Source: Apostichopus japonicus
Lineage: Eukaryota > Echinodermata > Holothuroidea > Aspidochirotida > Stichopodidae
Direction: 5' to 3'
Length of the DNA: 64,000 bases
Assembly (NCBI RefSeq): GCF_037975245.1
Contig: NC_092562.1
Span: 1,796,001 to 1,860,000 of the forward strand
Shown: piece by piece, positions 48,956 to 61,817 of the stretch
Position numbering within the stretch: position 1 is the stretch's first letter
Layout of the letters: the number at the start of each line of letters is the position of its first letter
The notes under the pieces: model-generated
Database searches by the model: none
What the model saw: the letters and a program-made list of their open reading frames with translations, nothing else
What the model was told of the DNA's origin: nothing
Translations under genes and position numbers: made by a program

Positions 48956-50737
48956 TTTATTGGCTACCGTAAGTAGAAAGTGTTTCTGCATTACAGTAAA
49001 ATGATTGATGCGTTCAAGCAATGCCTCCCACCTCGGCAACTCATAAATTGAATATCCCTATCTCTGCAAAATATTTTTCTTTATCCACATTCATTTCTTT
49101 AAATAAGACATTCTAATTTCGACAACCCCCCCCCCCCTTCACCCCTCATTTTTTACGAAGAATATATAACTTAGAACCTTTTGACAACAAAGAAACGAAT
49201 TTTCATAGAATCGACATGAAATCTATATTTTAAGCAATCATTTTTAAGTGTAATTAACAATTCAATTGCCTTTGTGCCAACAACTTTCAAAATGCAGAGT
49301 GTTTCCACCCTGCCGACTAGCTTCTTCATAAGAAATAAAACAAGACTAAAAAAAGAAAAAGAAGAAGAAGAAGAAGAAGAAATCAAAAAAAGAAAGAAAC
49401 ACGAAAGATTAGAGAAAGCAGAAGTTTTAAAATGCAAAATGACAGAATTAATCCCCTTTTTTTGTTTTGTGTGTTTGTGATACCGATAAAATGGTTTACT
49501 TTTTGCGAAGCTAAGTAATTCATATTTTCCTTTTTCCTTTATTTTCTTTCTTTTTATTATTTATAAATTTTATACGGTAAGGGGGCACTCAACAGTCCTT
49601 TGTTCGCTCGGGCAATGTCGCTTCTACCTTTTGGTGGGGGTCAAATCGTGATTTGGAAGAACTTTTCTGGATTAGTACACATCCTTCCTACGCTTTTTAA
49701 TGCTAAGAGCAAACGTCCCTAGAACCCCGGACAAACGCGCGGCCGTTCACTCTTTCTTGAAGCTGCCGCTGAGGGTGACTACAATTTCACTATCATCCTT
49801 CCTTTTCTTCCCTTTTTTCTTGGGAATGTACCTTGTTTGAACTCATCCTTATTCTTTACTAATGCAATTTATCTTGTTCCTTTTTTATATTATTATCAAT
49901 ATTTTAAACAGTTATTCGATTCCTCAACAAATGACAAATGTAAACATATCACACTACTGCCTGTATGTCCTGCATATTCTTTGGAGGGGGGACGGGGTTC
50001 TCCTTCAAGTATTTTTTTTTATCGCGTCAAATTTTAATTTTAACTTTGTTGTTCTTTTCTTTTACTTCTAACCTATGTTTATCATCATACATAAGAGATC
50101 TGTTCACTCCTTTGTTTGGTATGACATGTTTTTCAAGAGGGGGGGGGGGGGGTGGTGGGGGTGGAATCTAGTATTGACTCAAGTGACCAGCGTCTGGTAC
50201 AAGTTCAGTCTCTTATTCACACTCTTCTTGTGATATATCTTGATTGACTTCTAGGCGACTTCTTGTCATATATTTCTTACTCCTTCTTTAAATGGAGTCT
50301 GTGCCCTTCTATAGACTCCCATCAAGAGTTCCCAACAATGGGTAAGCCTTTGGACAAACATTCCTCGTTTGTGAAAAAAAAAATGATTTTACGCTCAAAT
50401 GGATAGAAAAGGGCGTCCTTCTTTCTTTACTTTTAATTGATCAGGGTTTTTTTAACAATATTTTTCTCCATGTTTCTGGCTAGGGGGCCTGTTATGACGA
50501 AAGTGATTTCCCTATTTGCTTCCAGCCATAAGAGATAACGCCGTTTCTACTCCGTAAGCAAGCTTGGCTATGTAGCTAACCACAGAGAAAATGACGCTAG
50601 AGGTAAGACATTTTCTTTGTAAGACAAAAAAGAGAAGCCATTTTCCTGCAACTGGATTAAATAAGTCAACGTAATTTATATGCCATTAGACGTACATGCA
50701 CAAATAAACTTACAATATATAGTTGCAAGAATATGTA
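48126..50737. other. Non-coding stretch, no gene seen
   Basis: Includes a (TA)n tract at 48909-48950 followed by a T run, a C run at 49127-49137, (GAA)n at 49362-49382 and a G-rich block at 50140-50165. ORFs up to 88 codons show no domain. Confidence 0.55.
48909..48950. repeat. (TA)n tract followed by poly-T
   Basis: About 21 TA units directly followed by a run of 10 T. Confidence 0.96.
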
Positions 50738-50859
50738 TATAAATATATATATATATATAATATGTATATAATACATATATATATGTCTTTATATATTATA
50801 TATATATGTATATATATATATCATATATATATGTAAATATATATATATCATATATATGT

Positions 50860-50896
<37 letters not shown>

Positions 50897-50922
50897 TATA
50901 CTATACTATACTATACTATATT
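50738..50922. repeat. Compound (TA)n and (TATAC)n microsatellite
   Basis: TA with GTA and ATCA variants to about 50893, then about four units of the pentanucleotide TATAC (50896-50919). Confidence 0.95.
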
Positions 50923-52356
50923 ATTTATTACTTAATATTTTAGCCTTCCGGCTCTTTAGTTTAGCTTCTTTCTCGTTTTGATGAATTTTAACGATGATGA
51001 ATCTCATCAATAATAACATCAAAACTAAAGAGTTTTTACAAATGAACTTTTATGAGACGCAAATCAGAATTTAAACTAGACTTAGTTGTTCCTAATAAGA
51101 CTCCATCAAATGAGAAAAAATATTAAAAACACATCATAAATAACGTGTTCTTTAAACCATCACAAAGATATATTACAACTCTCAAAACTTGCTTATGTTA
51201 TGGAAATATACATATAGACGTATTAACAGAAATGGTTTCTTCTCTTTTAAAAAAAAAAATATATTATTTTCGTTTCCCCTCCTTCTGATATTTCTTTCCA
51301 TAATCGATTGGTTGCCATGGATGTGTTATCCTTGTTATTTTGCTTGTAAATCCCAGTTAATCTTTGTTGAGATAGGTCTTAAATAAAACATGATTGTGTG
51401 TATTGGCGATGTTGTAATTTATTAATAAAACTTATAGACGTCTGTGACCTTGAAGAAAAAAAGAAATACTAAACACAAAAACACCGGAACAAAACAAGAA
51501 AAGAAAATCACCATCAATAATACTCTTCGTTTCCTTTCATTAAACAAAATATTGCCTGATATTTGAATAGAAAATATGAAACTCTCCGTTTGTTTAAACT
51601 ACTAACAACAAAAAAACAAGAATAAAACACGAAAGAATAAAGAATGGGCTCAAAATGAGTTGTATAGAATTAATCTCTATCTTATAACTTTCAATATTTA
51701 TTACTTTGAAAGAATCACGCAAGTGACGAAAACTAAGGAGCTATTATTCTATTCAATATTAACAATCCAATAACGTACCAATTGTTAAGAAAGAATATAT
51801 TTGGTTTGTCTTTCGCCCGTTTTCTTCAAATCTTCCCTCTATTGATTACATACAATTCTAACGTTTTTGTTTTTATTGTCACGAAACAGCTCCAAATCTT
51901 CAAATAACCAAAAACGTTATTACTTTTTTTATTTTGGTACAAAAACTAATATCAAAATGATCGTTAGATTTCGTTCATTTGCTGCAATAAAAACAAAATG
52001 AATAGAGAAGGTTATATATATATATATATATATATTCTTGATTTCTTTATATTTGTTTTCATAGTTAAGGTTGTTTTTGTGTGTGTCTGAAATTAAAGTT
52101 ACTCACACCGTGTTTTTCTGATCTCATGTTTTATGCTTTAATCGATTCTACGAGCTACAAAAAAGAGAGAGGGGGGGGGGGGGAGGGGGAGGACAGAAGC
52201 ACAACAAAATATGGAGTAGAAATCTCTTGTCTGAATAAAGAATAATCCATAGATTGTACTATTATTAGGAAATGTTCGAAATATGAAAACAGATATATTA
52301 CAAAGAAGTACATGAAAACTAGAAACAGACGCAGCTAACAACCTGCCTGTTTAAAT
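50923..52356. other. Non-coding, nothing recognised
   Basis: AT-rich, with a TA tract at 52014-52034 and a G-rich block at 52166-52192. No ORF above 70 codons with a domain. Confidence 0.55.
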
Positions 52357-52790
52357 ATGGAGACTTATGTGAGTCTGGCGAGTTGTGTCAGCAAAAAGAC
52401 TTGTTTCAACCTCGAGACTGATATGTAGTAAACCAGAATATTAATGTAAGCTTGTAAACTAATGCAAATCCTGGAGACTTGTGTCAGCATGAAGACTTGA
52501 AGCTTGAAGACTTGTACAAGCTTGAAAACTAATTTAAGCTAGCTTAAAGAAGATTTGTTTAGACCCGAAGACTTATTTAATAAAGTTGACTTGTATAAGC
52601 TTGAATATACTAAAGTTTAAGCCTGAAAACTTACATAACCCAGATGACTTATGTAAGCTTGAAAACTAATTCAAGCTTTAAGACTTATGTAAGTTTGAAT
52701 ACTCATATGTAAAACCTGAAAGACTTATTTTGAGAGTAAAGACCGTTATATGTTAGCACGAAAGTCTAAGACTTGTTTAAGCCTAATAAC
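52357..52790 (+). repeat. Decayed minisatellite built of 'gaagacttgt-taagctt' words
   Basis: The words 'gaagactt', 'agacttatgtaag', 'taagcttgaaaact' and 'aagcctgaaaactt' recur at roughly 20-22 bp through about 430 bp. Copies are too diverged to align base by base by eye, but the rhythm is persistent and stops sharply at about 52790. Confidence 0.82.
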
Positions 52791-53507
52791 ATTTAATTGG
52801 ATTTGTGTGTATAACTTCTTACACATTTTTTCTTTTACTTAAAAGATACCGGAAAACTGTGGATAACTACATTATTATTTATTTAACGTTATTAACGTTA
52901 TGCAGTGAACATGACTAAATGATTATTTACTAATGGATATATGAAGATGATTTAAAATAGAACCTCGATAGTGGTGCTGCACTTAATGGAGTGTTTTGTA
53001 AAACGCTCTTTTACAAGTAGGCCTATTTGTTGTTATGAAATTGAGTTTAATCGTGTGTACACCCCTCCCCCTGTTTCTTTCCTCAATCAGATTGAAATAT
53101 GATTCGGTGAAAATGCTCCAGAATCAAATGGTGTAGTCACAAAAAGAGGCATATGCTCGCATGGCGATGTCAGCTATAGTAATAAATCAATTGTAAACTG
53201 TTATTCATTCAGTCAAAAAGAACAAGTTAAAAACAAAAAGCAACAGCAACAGCACAAACAACAACAGCAGAAACAACAGCAACAACAGCAAGAACAAGAT
53301 AATTGCTTTGAAGCAAAGACAAAATGGCTCAAAGCTATGTTTCATCTCTCTGGAATCTATTGGTTGATATCGTTGCTGTAAATTTTTAGCATACATTAAT
53401 CAAGGATATGACACTGGGCAGTGGGAGGATATTCTTTACGCATTATACCAACGTGTCCGCAATGGAAATGTTGATAATGTTATATATACCTTCCCAATAC
53501 ACACACA
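52791..53507. other. Non-coding, with a CAA/CAG patch
   Basis: A (CAA/CAG)n patch at about 53235-53300 gives leucine-rich minus-strand ORFs. A CA run lies at 53500-53511. Nothing else recognised. Confidence 0.55.
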
Positions 53508-53530
53508 CACACATATATATATATAGATAT

Positions 53531-53574
<44 letters not shown>
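53508..53574. repeat. (TA)n microsatellite with GATATA variants
   Basis: Preceded by a short CA run, with the same CA-then-TA arrangement as at 32.87 kb. Confidence 0.96.
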
Positions 53575-53577
<3 letters not shown>

Positions 53578-54159
53578 TCCGCTACTTGTTAACCATATAT
53601 AACCTTGTAGATGTTACGTTGAACATATCATGTGTTTTAAATGTTTGCATTGAACTTAACAGCAACAATACTCAAAACGAACGTTACTTTTTTTAACTGT
53701 TAAATGTTGTAACGACTCTACCGACTAAATTTTGACAGGAAAGTGATTCGAGAAAAACAATCGGAAGAAGAAAAATAATTCAGTGTATCAATAAAATGTT
53801 AAATGGCAAAGACTTAACTTGGACCATCACCTGAAGTGACTGTTTTCCAACTCTATCTATAGTGAACGATGAGTGAAACGTGATATATTGCTCAATAATT
53901 TAAAGACAATTGAAAAGAAAAAATTCTACCCACTAAACCACCCACTAAGTTATCGACATTTGTACGTTAGGCACCCTATTCGCAGAGTTCATTAATTAAC
54001 CACTTCCTATCCTATAGGCTGTTTCATCTCCCTTTGTTCTGTATTTTAATTTCTATAAATTGTTCTTTGGTCCACCCCCCCAACCCCCCCCCCCGTTTCA
54101 TTGGTTATCTGTGTCTTTCTGTCTTAAGTTTTATATGTGTCTTTAATCTGTTATCGTTC
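53575..54159. other. Non-coding, nothing recognised
   Basis: AT-rich with a C-rich patch at 54075-54094. Confidence 0.5.
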
Positions 54160-54215
54160 CAGTTTGCCTTGGAAGAAGATCCTGCTAGGATCGAAACGTC
54201 ATGCCTTCTAAGTTA
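54160..54215 (+). ncRNA. Hammerhead-like motif, probably a retroelement relic
   Basis: A hairpin 'gatcc-tgcta-ggatc' (54179-54193) is followed at once by 'gaaacgtc', the arrangement of stem II, the GAAA box and the cleavage triplet. The preceding 'ggaagaa' stands where CUGANGA is expected and is altered, so activity is unlikely. In one frame the segment reads LEEDPARIETS. I recall similar 'gaagaagac...gtcgaaacgtc' segments in interspersed repeats of many animals. It could therefore be a conserved retroelement end without being a ribozyme. Confidence 0.35.
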
Positions 54216-54324
54216 CACAAAATTTAAAAGTATTTCAGTACTGTTTTCGTTTTGTTTTCACAATGTTCACAGGTTTTCTTTTTGAGGTTTAAAACCTAAC
54301 TCAGTGACAGTACAATGAACACGA

Positions 54325-54400
54325 TTCAAATGGTAGAACAAACAGATAGTAACACTGAGGCAAGTGGTTCGAATCTTAGCAAAAACTTAAACATTATTTT
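54325..54400 (+). mobile_element. tRNA-like SINE relic, first of two
   Basis: 'ttcaaatggtagaac' resembles the A box/D arm of a tRNA, and 'ggttcgaatcttag' about 30 bp later is a near-perfect B box. The following 'caaaaacttaaacattattt' resembles the sequence after the second relic at 54605, which supports a shared SINE origin. Confidence 0.5.
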
Positions 54401-54604
54401 CTCTGTTCTAGTCTTGTTTGTATAAAATTTCCCAATTTTTTTTCTCGAATTTTCTATTGAAATCCCCTTCCCTTCCACGTTCTGTGTTGTATCGAATGAA
54501 CTTGAGGTATAATCCCTGGCTACAAGGGACTGTGTCGTCTGCGTCTGACTGGTTGCCCCACCCCAATCCCACCCCACCCCACTCCCACCCATCAGCAAAT
54601 AAAG

Positions 54605-54700
54605 GTTGATATAGTTCAATTGGTAGAGAATATGGCTGGTAACGTTGAGGTCAATGGCGAGAAATCCGTTCTAACCTAAACTTTCTTTGCCATGTTCAAT
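54605..54700 (+). mobile_element. tRNA-like SINE relic, second of two
   Basis: 'tagttcaattggtagagaat' is a good A box/D-arm match. The B box position reads 'aggtcaatggcgagaaatcc', clearly decayed. It lies about 275 bp downstream of a similar relic in the same orientation. Confidence 0.5.
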
Positions 54701-55662
54701 TTTTAAGATGAAAAACAAGAAGGCATAAAAAACATATGTTCTTGGGCATCGTTGCTACCGGATATGACGTCACAGAAATTGACATGGAAAATTCACAAAA
54801 GAGAAAGAGACTTTACAATTGAAACTATTAATGAGGTCGAAAAAAAATTTGAAATTGTAATCTCTATTATTTAGTTTGAAAAGCCATTTGACTAAAAATA
54901 CAACAGTCGATTATTTTCAATATCAATGATGAATATTTCATAAAAGAAAAAATGAAGAAAATTTCAATGGGTAACGACGAATTATTCGTTCTCGTTAGTA
55001 CTCTGGCATTAGCAATATTTTTCTTTAAATCAATTTATGAGATGACAAATGAGATTACATTTTACACTTTGGTTTACTCATATAGTATCGAGAATGTTGA
55101 GTTGATATTTGATATTTTTTCATTATAATTATTATTTTTATTATTTTTTTCATTACACATTTTCTCTTTACACTGTCAAACCATCTTAAAAACTGACGCA
55201 TCCTTTCCAATGTACTTTCTATTTTTGAAAGGATTTTCTTTGTTAAATAGTTACACCTAAATATTCGTTGCTAAAAATTGTACTAGAACGAACTAATTAT
55301 CATACAGAAAAGTGAACCAGATAAATACCTTTGAATAAATTGAAAAACATTGGCTAAATTGATCTTAAAAGCATATACTATATTTACAATTGAAAGCTAT
55401 ACATATTTATGCGTCGAATGGCGCTACAAGCTCGTGGTACAAACCTCGACCATTCTAGCAACAATCTCGATAAATAAAAACATAATCTATAAAAATCAGT
55501 TCACCGTCGCAAACTGGAGCGACCAGAAATTAAACAAACAACTTTGAAAAGATTGGAAGTGACGTAATAATACAATACATACAAATATTTAAGACGTCAT
55601 TTTGTCTGCAGGGTTTAACAGTTAATAAGTCATTCCGAGCAGACAAAATGTCTGAATCCACA
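54701..55662. other. Non-coding, nothing recognised
   Basis: AT-rich unique-looking sequence with no ORF or repeat of note. Confidence 0.5.
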
Positions 55663-55733
55663 TATACTTATATAGATAGAATAATATAGATAGAATAAAG
55701 TATTTATGCAGCCCACCTTCTATCTATCTATGG
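55663..55733. repeat. (TATC)/(GATA) patches at the LINE tail
   Basis: 'tagatagaa' words at 55672-55697 and 'tatctatctatgg' at 55721-55733 on the plus strand, in opposite senses. The latter adjoins the LINE 3' end. Confidence 0.7.
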
Positions 55734-55985
55734 CGAGATGACATAGCAATGCACAACTCATGGGTTGGTGAGGAACAAGTCAATACACGAACAAGACAGA
55801 AATTAACATATTTATTCTTACTATCAAATATTATAACACTATTAGAAAAGAACATGCGCTATAGATGACCTTTGAACCTATCAATGTTATCAATCATGTA
55901 GATAGGGATAGGAACAGAGGTCCAAAGCTGCGGTCCACAAAATGCGAAGGCTTTAGTACCAATTTTTTATTGACAATAACACGTT
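55720..55985 (-). mobile_element. LINE 3' end: reverse transcriptase ORF C-terminus relic
   Basis: Minus-strand translation ending at the stop near 55860 reads 'KAFAFCGPQLWTSVPIPIYM', then 'DNIDRFKGHL'. This fits the well-known C-terminal pattern of jockey/CR1/L2-type LINE proteins (aromatic-Ala-Pro-x-Leu-Trp-Asn-x-Leu-Pro, then Phe-Lys-x-x-Leu). Upstream the frame is broken by stops, so this is a dead, 5'-truncated copy. A 3' UTR of about 130 bp follows and ends in an ATAG-type repeat, as LINE tails of these clades often do. Which clade cannot be decided from 35 residues. Confidence 0.72.
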
Positions 55986-56405
55986 CATTATGACATTTTC
56001 CAATAGACACTGTGCACACACACACAACCACCACCAAAAAAGAACCACATTCAATAGTGAAATACATTCCCCCCCCCCCCAAAAAAAAACCCCGGATCAT
56101 TGTGAGAAAACCGATATGTTAAATTGTTGATAAATTAAAATCAAGTAAATTCGATGCATGTTACAAGAGGGAAAAACAAATATACACTTACAATAACCAG
56201 GGACGGTATTCATTCTGTCCTATTTTAATGAGAAAAGGGTTATACTTCAAGAATAACATCAAAAAGAAAATCAATTTTTAAACAGGAATTGTTTCTATAT
56301 GAAATTACGTTGAATCGACTATATCCCCCATGTCAATAAATTTAATCTGTTGAAGAAATTTGTCAAGAACTGAACGAAATATGCTATTTATCAACTCAAA
56401 ATAAT

Positions 56406-56407
<2 letters not shown>
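55986..56407. other. Non-coding, nothing recognised
   Basis: Contains a run of C then A at 56070-56088 and otherwise AT-rich unique-looking sequence. Confidence 0.5.
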
Positions 56408-56501
<94 letters not shown>

Positions 56502-56529
56502 TCTATCTATATATATATATATATGTATA

Positions 56530-56570
<41 letters not shown>
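56408..56570. repeat. Long (TA)n microsatellite with central GATCTATC
   Basis: About 160 bp of TA with a small near-palindromic interruption at 56498-56510 and a 'gtatatc' at about 56525. Confidence 0.97.
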
Positions 56571-56575
<5 letters not shown>

Positions 56576-56960
56576 GTTTTGTTTTTACGTAACCCAATAT
56601 GCTATAGAAATTATCTGATGATAATCTCAATTGATTTTAATAAATTGTAAGACATTTCTACTGACAAAATGTATCTATTTACTATCACTAGCAAAAATGA
56701 TCCATAAATGACTTTGAGAATTTTGTTTTCTTTACGAAAATCTTATGAATTGCTCCTTTCAATTTTGACTTTTTGGTGGAGCAGTTAATGTATTATCACG
56801 GTTCTTCTGATAGACAGTTTATTTAATAGGATTTTATATAGTAGCTTGTCTATTCACGTGCCATCCCGTGGCTTTCAAATGACGTAAACTAATACAGACG
56901 TAAGCAGTTTTACCCTGAGGCATGATGCTTCCCGAAGTAGTCCACGTTATTAGCGACTGT

Positions 56961-57009
<49 letters not shown>

Positions 57010-57908
57010 CTGTAATGGAATGTCAGTTCAACATCATGTGATCTCATGTAATATTTACTTACATGATTATATTGGTTACATTTTTCAAAGAGGATAACAT
57101 CTTTTAATTTGTATAAGCTATTCTTTTATAAGTTAAGCCTTTACATGAGAAAGAAATTCACCAAACTGCACTAAAATTCGTTAATCGCGCGATAGTGGAG
57201 GAAGATTTATCTAGATTTGACTCAAAAACAAACGGTCAAAACGTCAGTGAATTTCCAAACTCTCTAGTTGCCAATCTCTCGCCGCGACAGTAGAATTTTA
57301 CGTTCTTTATGTTCTTTCTCTTTTTATCCCCTTCATCTTTGCATCATTTATCTTGCAACACATGATGCATAATAGTTCGAGATATTATATTTATATACTT
57401 TTTCATTCAAATGCCAACACTCGGTGTAATTTAAAGACATGCGATTCTTTCGTAAGAATAAATAAAAAAAAAATATATATATAAATGGTCTAATTGGCGT
57501 GTAACGCTCTATGCTGAATTTATTATCCTATCATGAAGGGATTCGAATAGTTATCAGCCTACATCTTGGGGATTAAGTAATACTTCCTGTTGTAGAGGTT
57601 TTTTTACTTTAAAGTATTATTCCGACCCCCTCCCAATAGATACTACGCATCGCATATTAACGTGGTGATGGAAATACTGCACTATTGCACAAATATCTAC
57701 ACTCTCAGTTGCATGCAAATATTCATAGGAAACATTCTTGTGTACACAAGGCAAATTGTAAAGGAAATACATTCTATCGTGTTTTTTTTCTTTCTTTCTT
57801 GGAAATGTTGTTTCTTCCTGATATACCCTTCAATTGTTAACTAACTGCGATAATAAGTTGACACAATATACTGCTACTTCACAAAGACTGAGATCATTTC
57901 TCCTTATA
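56571..57908. other. Non-coding, one further (TA)n tract
   Basis: A pure TA tract lies at 56963-57007. The remainder is AT-rich with no domain-bearing ORF. Confidence 0.6.
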
Positions 57909-58380
57909 TAAGTGTGGATTTTAATATTACCGAGGAGTGACGTCACGTTGAATTAATTATAAATTATACAGGATATATCCGGTTTCATTTGGGCGCTTTT
58001 AGTTATTTATTTGTTAAGGAACTCACTCTTAGGAAATTAAAATGATTTAGGTCTTAACAGACTAATCATCCTTATATTTACAATAATGATTTTAAAATAA
58101 CGAAACCCTTTGAAAATGCTACAATAATCATAATTAAATTAATAATAATTTATAGGTGTGGTTTTAACTCAAGTACCGAGGAGTGACGTCACGTTCAATT
58201 AAATTATAAATTATACAGGATATATCCGGTTTCATTTGGGCGCTTTTAGTTATTTATTTGTTTAAGAACTCATCCTTAGGAAGTAAAATGATTTAGGTCT
58301 TAACAGACTAATCATCCTTGTATTTACAATAATGATTTTAAAATAATGAAACCCTTTGAAAGTGCTACAATAATAATCAT
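57909..58380 (+). repeat. Tandem duplication, 246-bp unit, two copies
   Basis: 'accgaggagtgacgtcacgt' begins at 57929 and again at 58175, exactly 246 bp apart. The copies agree along the whole unit with few differences: a G-to-C change just after 'cacgtt', a one-base indel near 58201, and 'cactctta' against 'catcctta'. Upstream 'gtgtgga/gtgtggt' shows that the unit extends about 20 bp left of this landmark. The second copy runs into an AAT microsatellite at the position where the first has 'aataatcataatta'. Confidence 0.95.
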
Positions 58381-58384
58381 AATA

Positions 58385-58433
<49 letters not shown>
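58369..58433. repeat. (AAT)n microsatellite at the end of the duplication
   Basis: About 20 AAT units with ATG variants on the left. It appears to have grown from the short AAT seed also present in the first copy of the 246-bp unit. Confidence 0.95.
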
Positions 58434-58436
<3 letters not shown>

Positions 58437-59116
58437 GACAAACAAACAAAAAGTAAACAAATTATTCGTTTCCTCATTTGTCACACAGACTCAATGCGAA
58501 TCAAAACAGGTTATGTGTGACATGAAATTACTAATGGTGGAGTGAAATGAAACTATCAATTTTTAGAGAAACAAACCCATTTTATCATCAAAACTCGTAT
58601 GGTCCTTATAGTACAAAAGATAGGAGTTTTGGTTAACAGATGCTCCCACCTGGTTTGCTTCCTCCCCTCATTACCCGTGTCCTTCTAACACCTCCCCTCC
58701 TTAACCTCACCCCCCAGCTCAGCCGAATTTGTGACTAGGAATTTCAGAATATCTCAAGATAATCCAAACACTGTTTTATGTAACATCCGAAAACATTACA
58801 AAAGAGAGAAGGTTATAAAAGTCATGCAGTCTGTGATGTAATCGAAATTTTTTTGTTTCATGCATATACATTCATTTATAATACCGCATGACTGGAAACA
58901 TAATAACCAAAATGTCATTGTTTCCAAAGTACAATTATCTTGTCTTGAACGGAAATAACGTACCCAAAGATGGCATCAATAAATCTATAAACCATGATAT
59001 ATATATAACATGATATCAGAATTCCAATACAATGTTCTTATTTTTTTTTCATTCGAATCTTTACAATATCTATTTCCTACTTGCGTTTGGGAAACTCATT
59101 TCATACTCTATTCATA
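58434..59116. other. Non-coding, nothing recognised
   Basis: AT-rich, with a C-rich patch at 58665-58720 and a T run at 59040-59049. Confidence 0.5.
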
Positions 59117-59226
59117 ATGTATGTATGTATGTATGTATGTATGTATGTGTGTATGAATGCGTGTTTGGTGGTGTATGTATGTATGTATGTATCACGTGTG
59201 TGTACTATGTATGTATATGTGTGTAT
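59117..59226 (+). repeat. (TATG)n tetranucleotide microsatellite
   Basis: Two blocks of TATG (59117-59156 and 59173-59192) separated by a GT-rich segment, then further decayed units. Confidence 0.94.
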
Positions 59227-61177
59227 CAATTATTTGTCTATATTAAGCAAGTTCTTTCCGTTGTTATTCAATAGTGTCATTTTTTTCATTTTTCAACCTG
59301 TTCCATAACTATGCATATCCAGATAGTACATATGTGCTTTGACGTCTCACAAAATTAACTTATCGTAAAACAACTCTGCTCTCTTGTTGTTCTTAATTAT
59401 ACAGTTAGACTATCAATAAGTTGTGATGGTCTGGAATGGCCTGTTTTTTTTGTGTGCACTCTTTCTTTCATGTTTTATATTATTACTCACTATTAACAGA
59501 GAAACACTTGCCACGGTGCGTCTATGCTGGAGTGTCACATTGTCATATAAAGACTAACTCACACACTCACACACAAAGCGATCTGCCGACACTTATTGAT
59601 ACATTCAACATATCACCAGAAGAACAGAAGTAAAAATATGAGGGAGAAAAAAAAAAAGGGTTGCAAAATTTTTATTAAATATTTATATACGAAACTGTCA
59701 AACCGACAGAACGTGTACTAAAAAAAAAAGAAAAAAAGTGTACCTTTTGTTTGTGTTCTACATTTTATTGTTCTCGTCCTATTTCTTTTCGAAGCTATTT
59801 GTGCTTTGCGTCGAGAATCAATACATGTATAACCTACATAGTCCCATTATAATATAAACTGACTGTCTCATCTATACTTTGAAGGCACCTGTGTACAAAC
59901 ATCTATTGTCTTCAAGTCTGGGAAAAACGCAAACTGTCCCACGAGTGACCCAGGCGTTATCAAAATCGTCGACTTTAGATCTCACCTAACATAATAGATT
60001 GCGGACAAATATATTTTTATATTATCACAACTTTGATGTTGAAGCGCTATGTACAAAAGAGGGTTAGTACGCTATTGAGTTACATTTTCTTTATAACAAA
60101 AAGGCTATAGGGCTAGAATTTATATAGCTCTACAGACAGAGAGAGAGGGGGGGGGGGGGAAGACAGACAGAATAGCTAAGAGAGAAGTACAAGAGGCAAT
60201 TTGAACTCTGGGTTTATATAACACCCACGGCAATTGTTGCAATTGTGTTACACTTATTCTCCTCCTGTTATGTCAAAAGAAGTGCGGTCATGTAAGGAAA
60301 AGGGTTGTATAAACAAACATGGTAAACATACAATTAAAGTTGGTTGTACTTTTGGCAGGAGGTCGTTTTAAGTGGGCTATAGGCCTCTTTTCGTTTGCCG
60401 AAATACAAAAAAGAAAGAAAAAAAAGAGGTTTTTTCCCCCCTTTCTGTTTGTTAACTTCTTTTTTTTTCTTTTCTTTTTTAAAATGCTGGCCTGGAATGG
60501 TACTTTTATCCAACGATTGACCTCTTTTCCCCTCCACATGTTTTACTTTGTAACCCGTTAACCGTCATATAGTGTTTGAAAAGAACTTGAAGAATAAGTC
60601 AAACACCATATTAAAGGTTTTCGAGATGAGGCTCATATTCTGTTTACCGTGATTTGGTTCTCTCTTTCAAGAATCTTTGAAAATATTACTTCGTTGAGTA
60701 GTTGACTGTAAAGAGAGAAGATGTTACTGGCGGAGTCAATCATTGTCTCTGGGGGAGGCTGAGGTACAAGGTTTGCATCTAAATCATGGAATAGCCTATC
60801 CTCTTACTATGCCAAGGAGAAACTTAATATTTGCTAACAATCTTCTCAAAGTAACGCAATACCGTTATAAAGTCTAGAAAGTACAGGGTTCTTAGCCTTA
60901 CATGGTTAAATCCTAGATTCAATTAAAAATGAAACAATCTTATTTATTGACTATCAGACGAGGGGCCATCTCTTCGGTTTTATTGCGACATTTGATCCCC
61001 GTATGTGACCTTTCCTATAGGAGTTTGTAATAAAGAAGAAGAAGAATAAGAACAGGGGGGGGGGGGGGGGAGAGGGAAGAAAATCTTACAAAGTAAAGTT
61101 CGAAGAATTGTCCCTGATTCGACAGTAAACGTGTCGACGTCAATTGTTGAACTTAGTTTTAACATGAGTTTTATAAC
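59227..61177. other. Non-coding stretch, no gene seen
   Basis: Includes A runs at 59649-59657 and 59720-59734, a G run at 60147-60158 and a T-rich patch at 60440-60480. A GAA patch lies at 61033-61045 and a G run at about 61056-61070. Small ORFs follow these simple runs. Confidence 0.55.
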
Positions 61178-61736
<559 letters not shown>

Positions 61737-61817
61737 ATTTGATTTTGCTTTGACTTTACTATTTGATACTGATAGTTGATTGTATTGAACCAGACAGGCC
61801 AGAAACGGCACAGGGTT

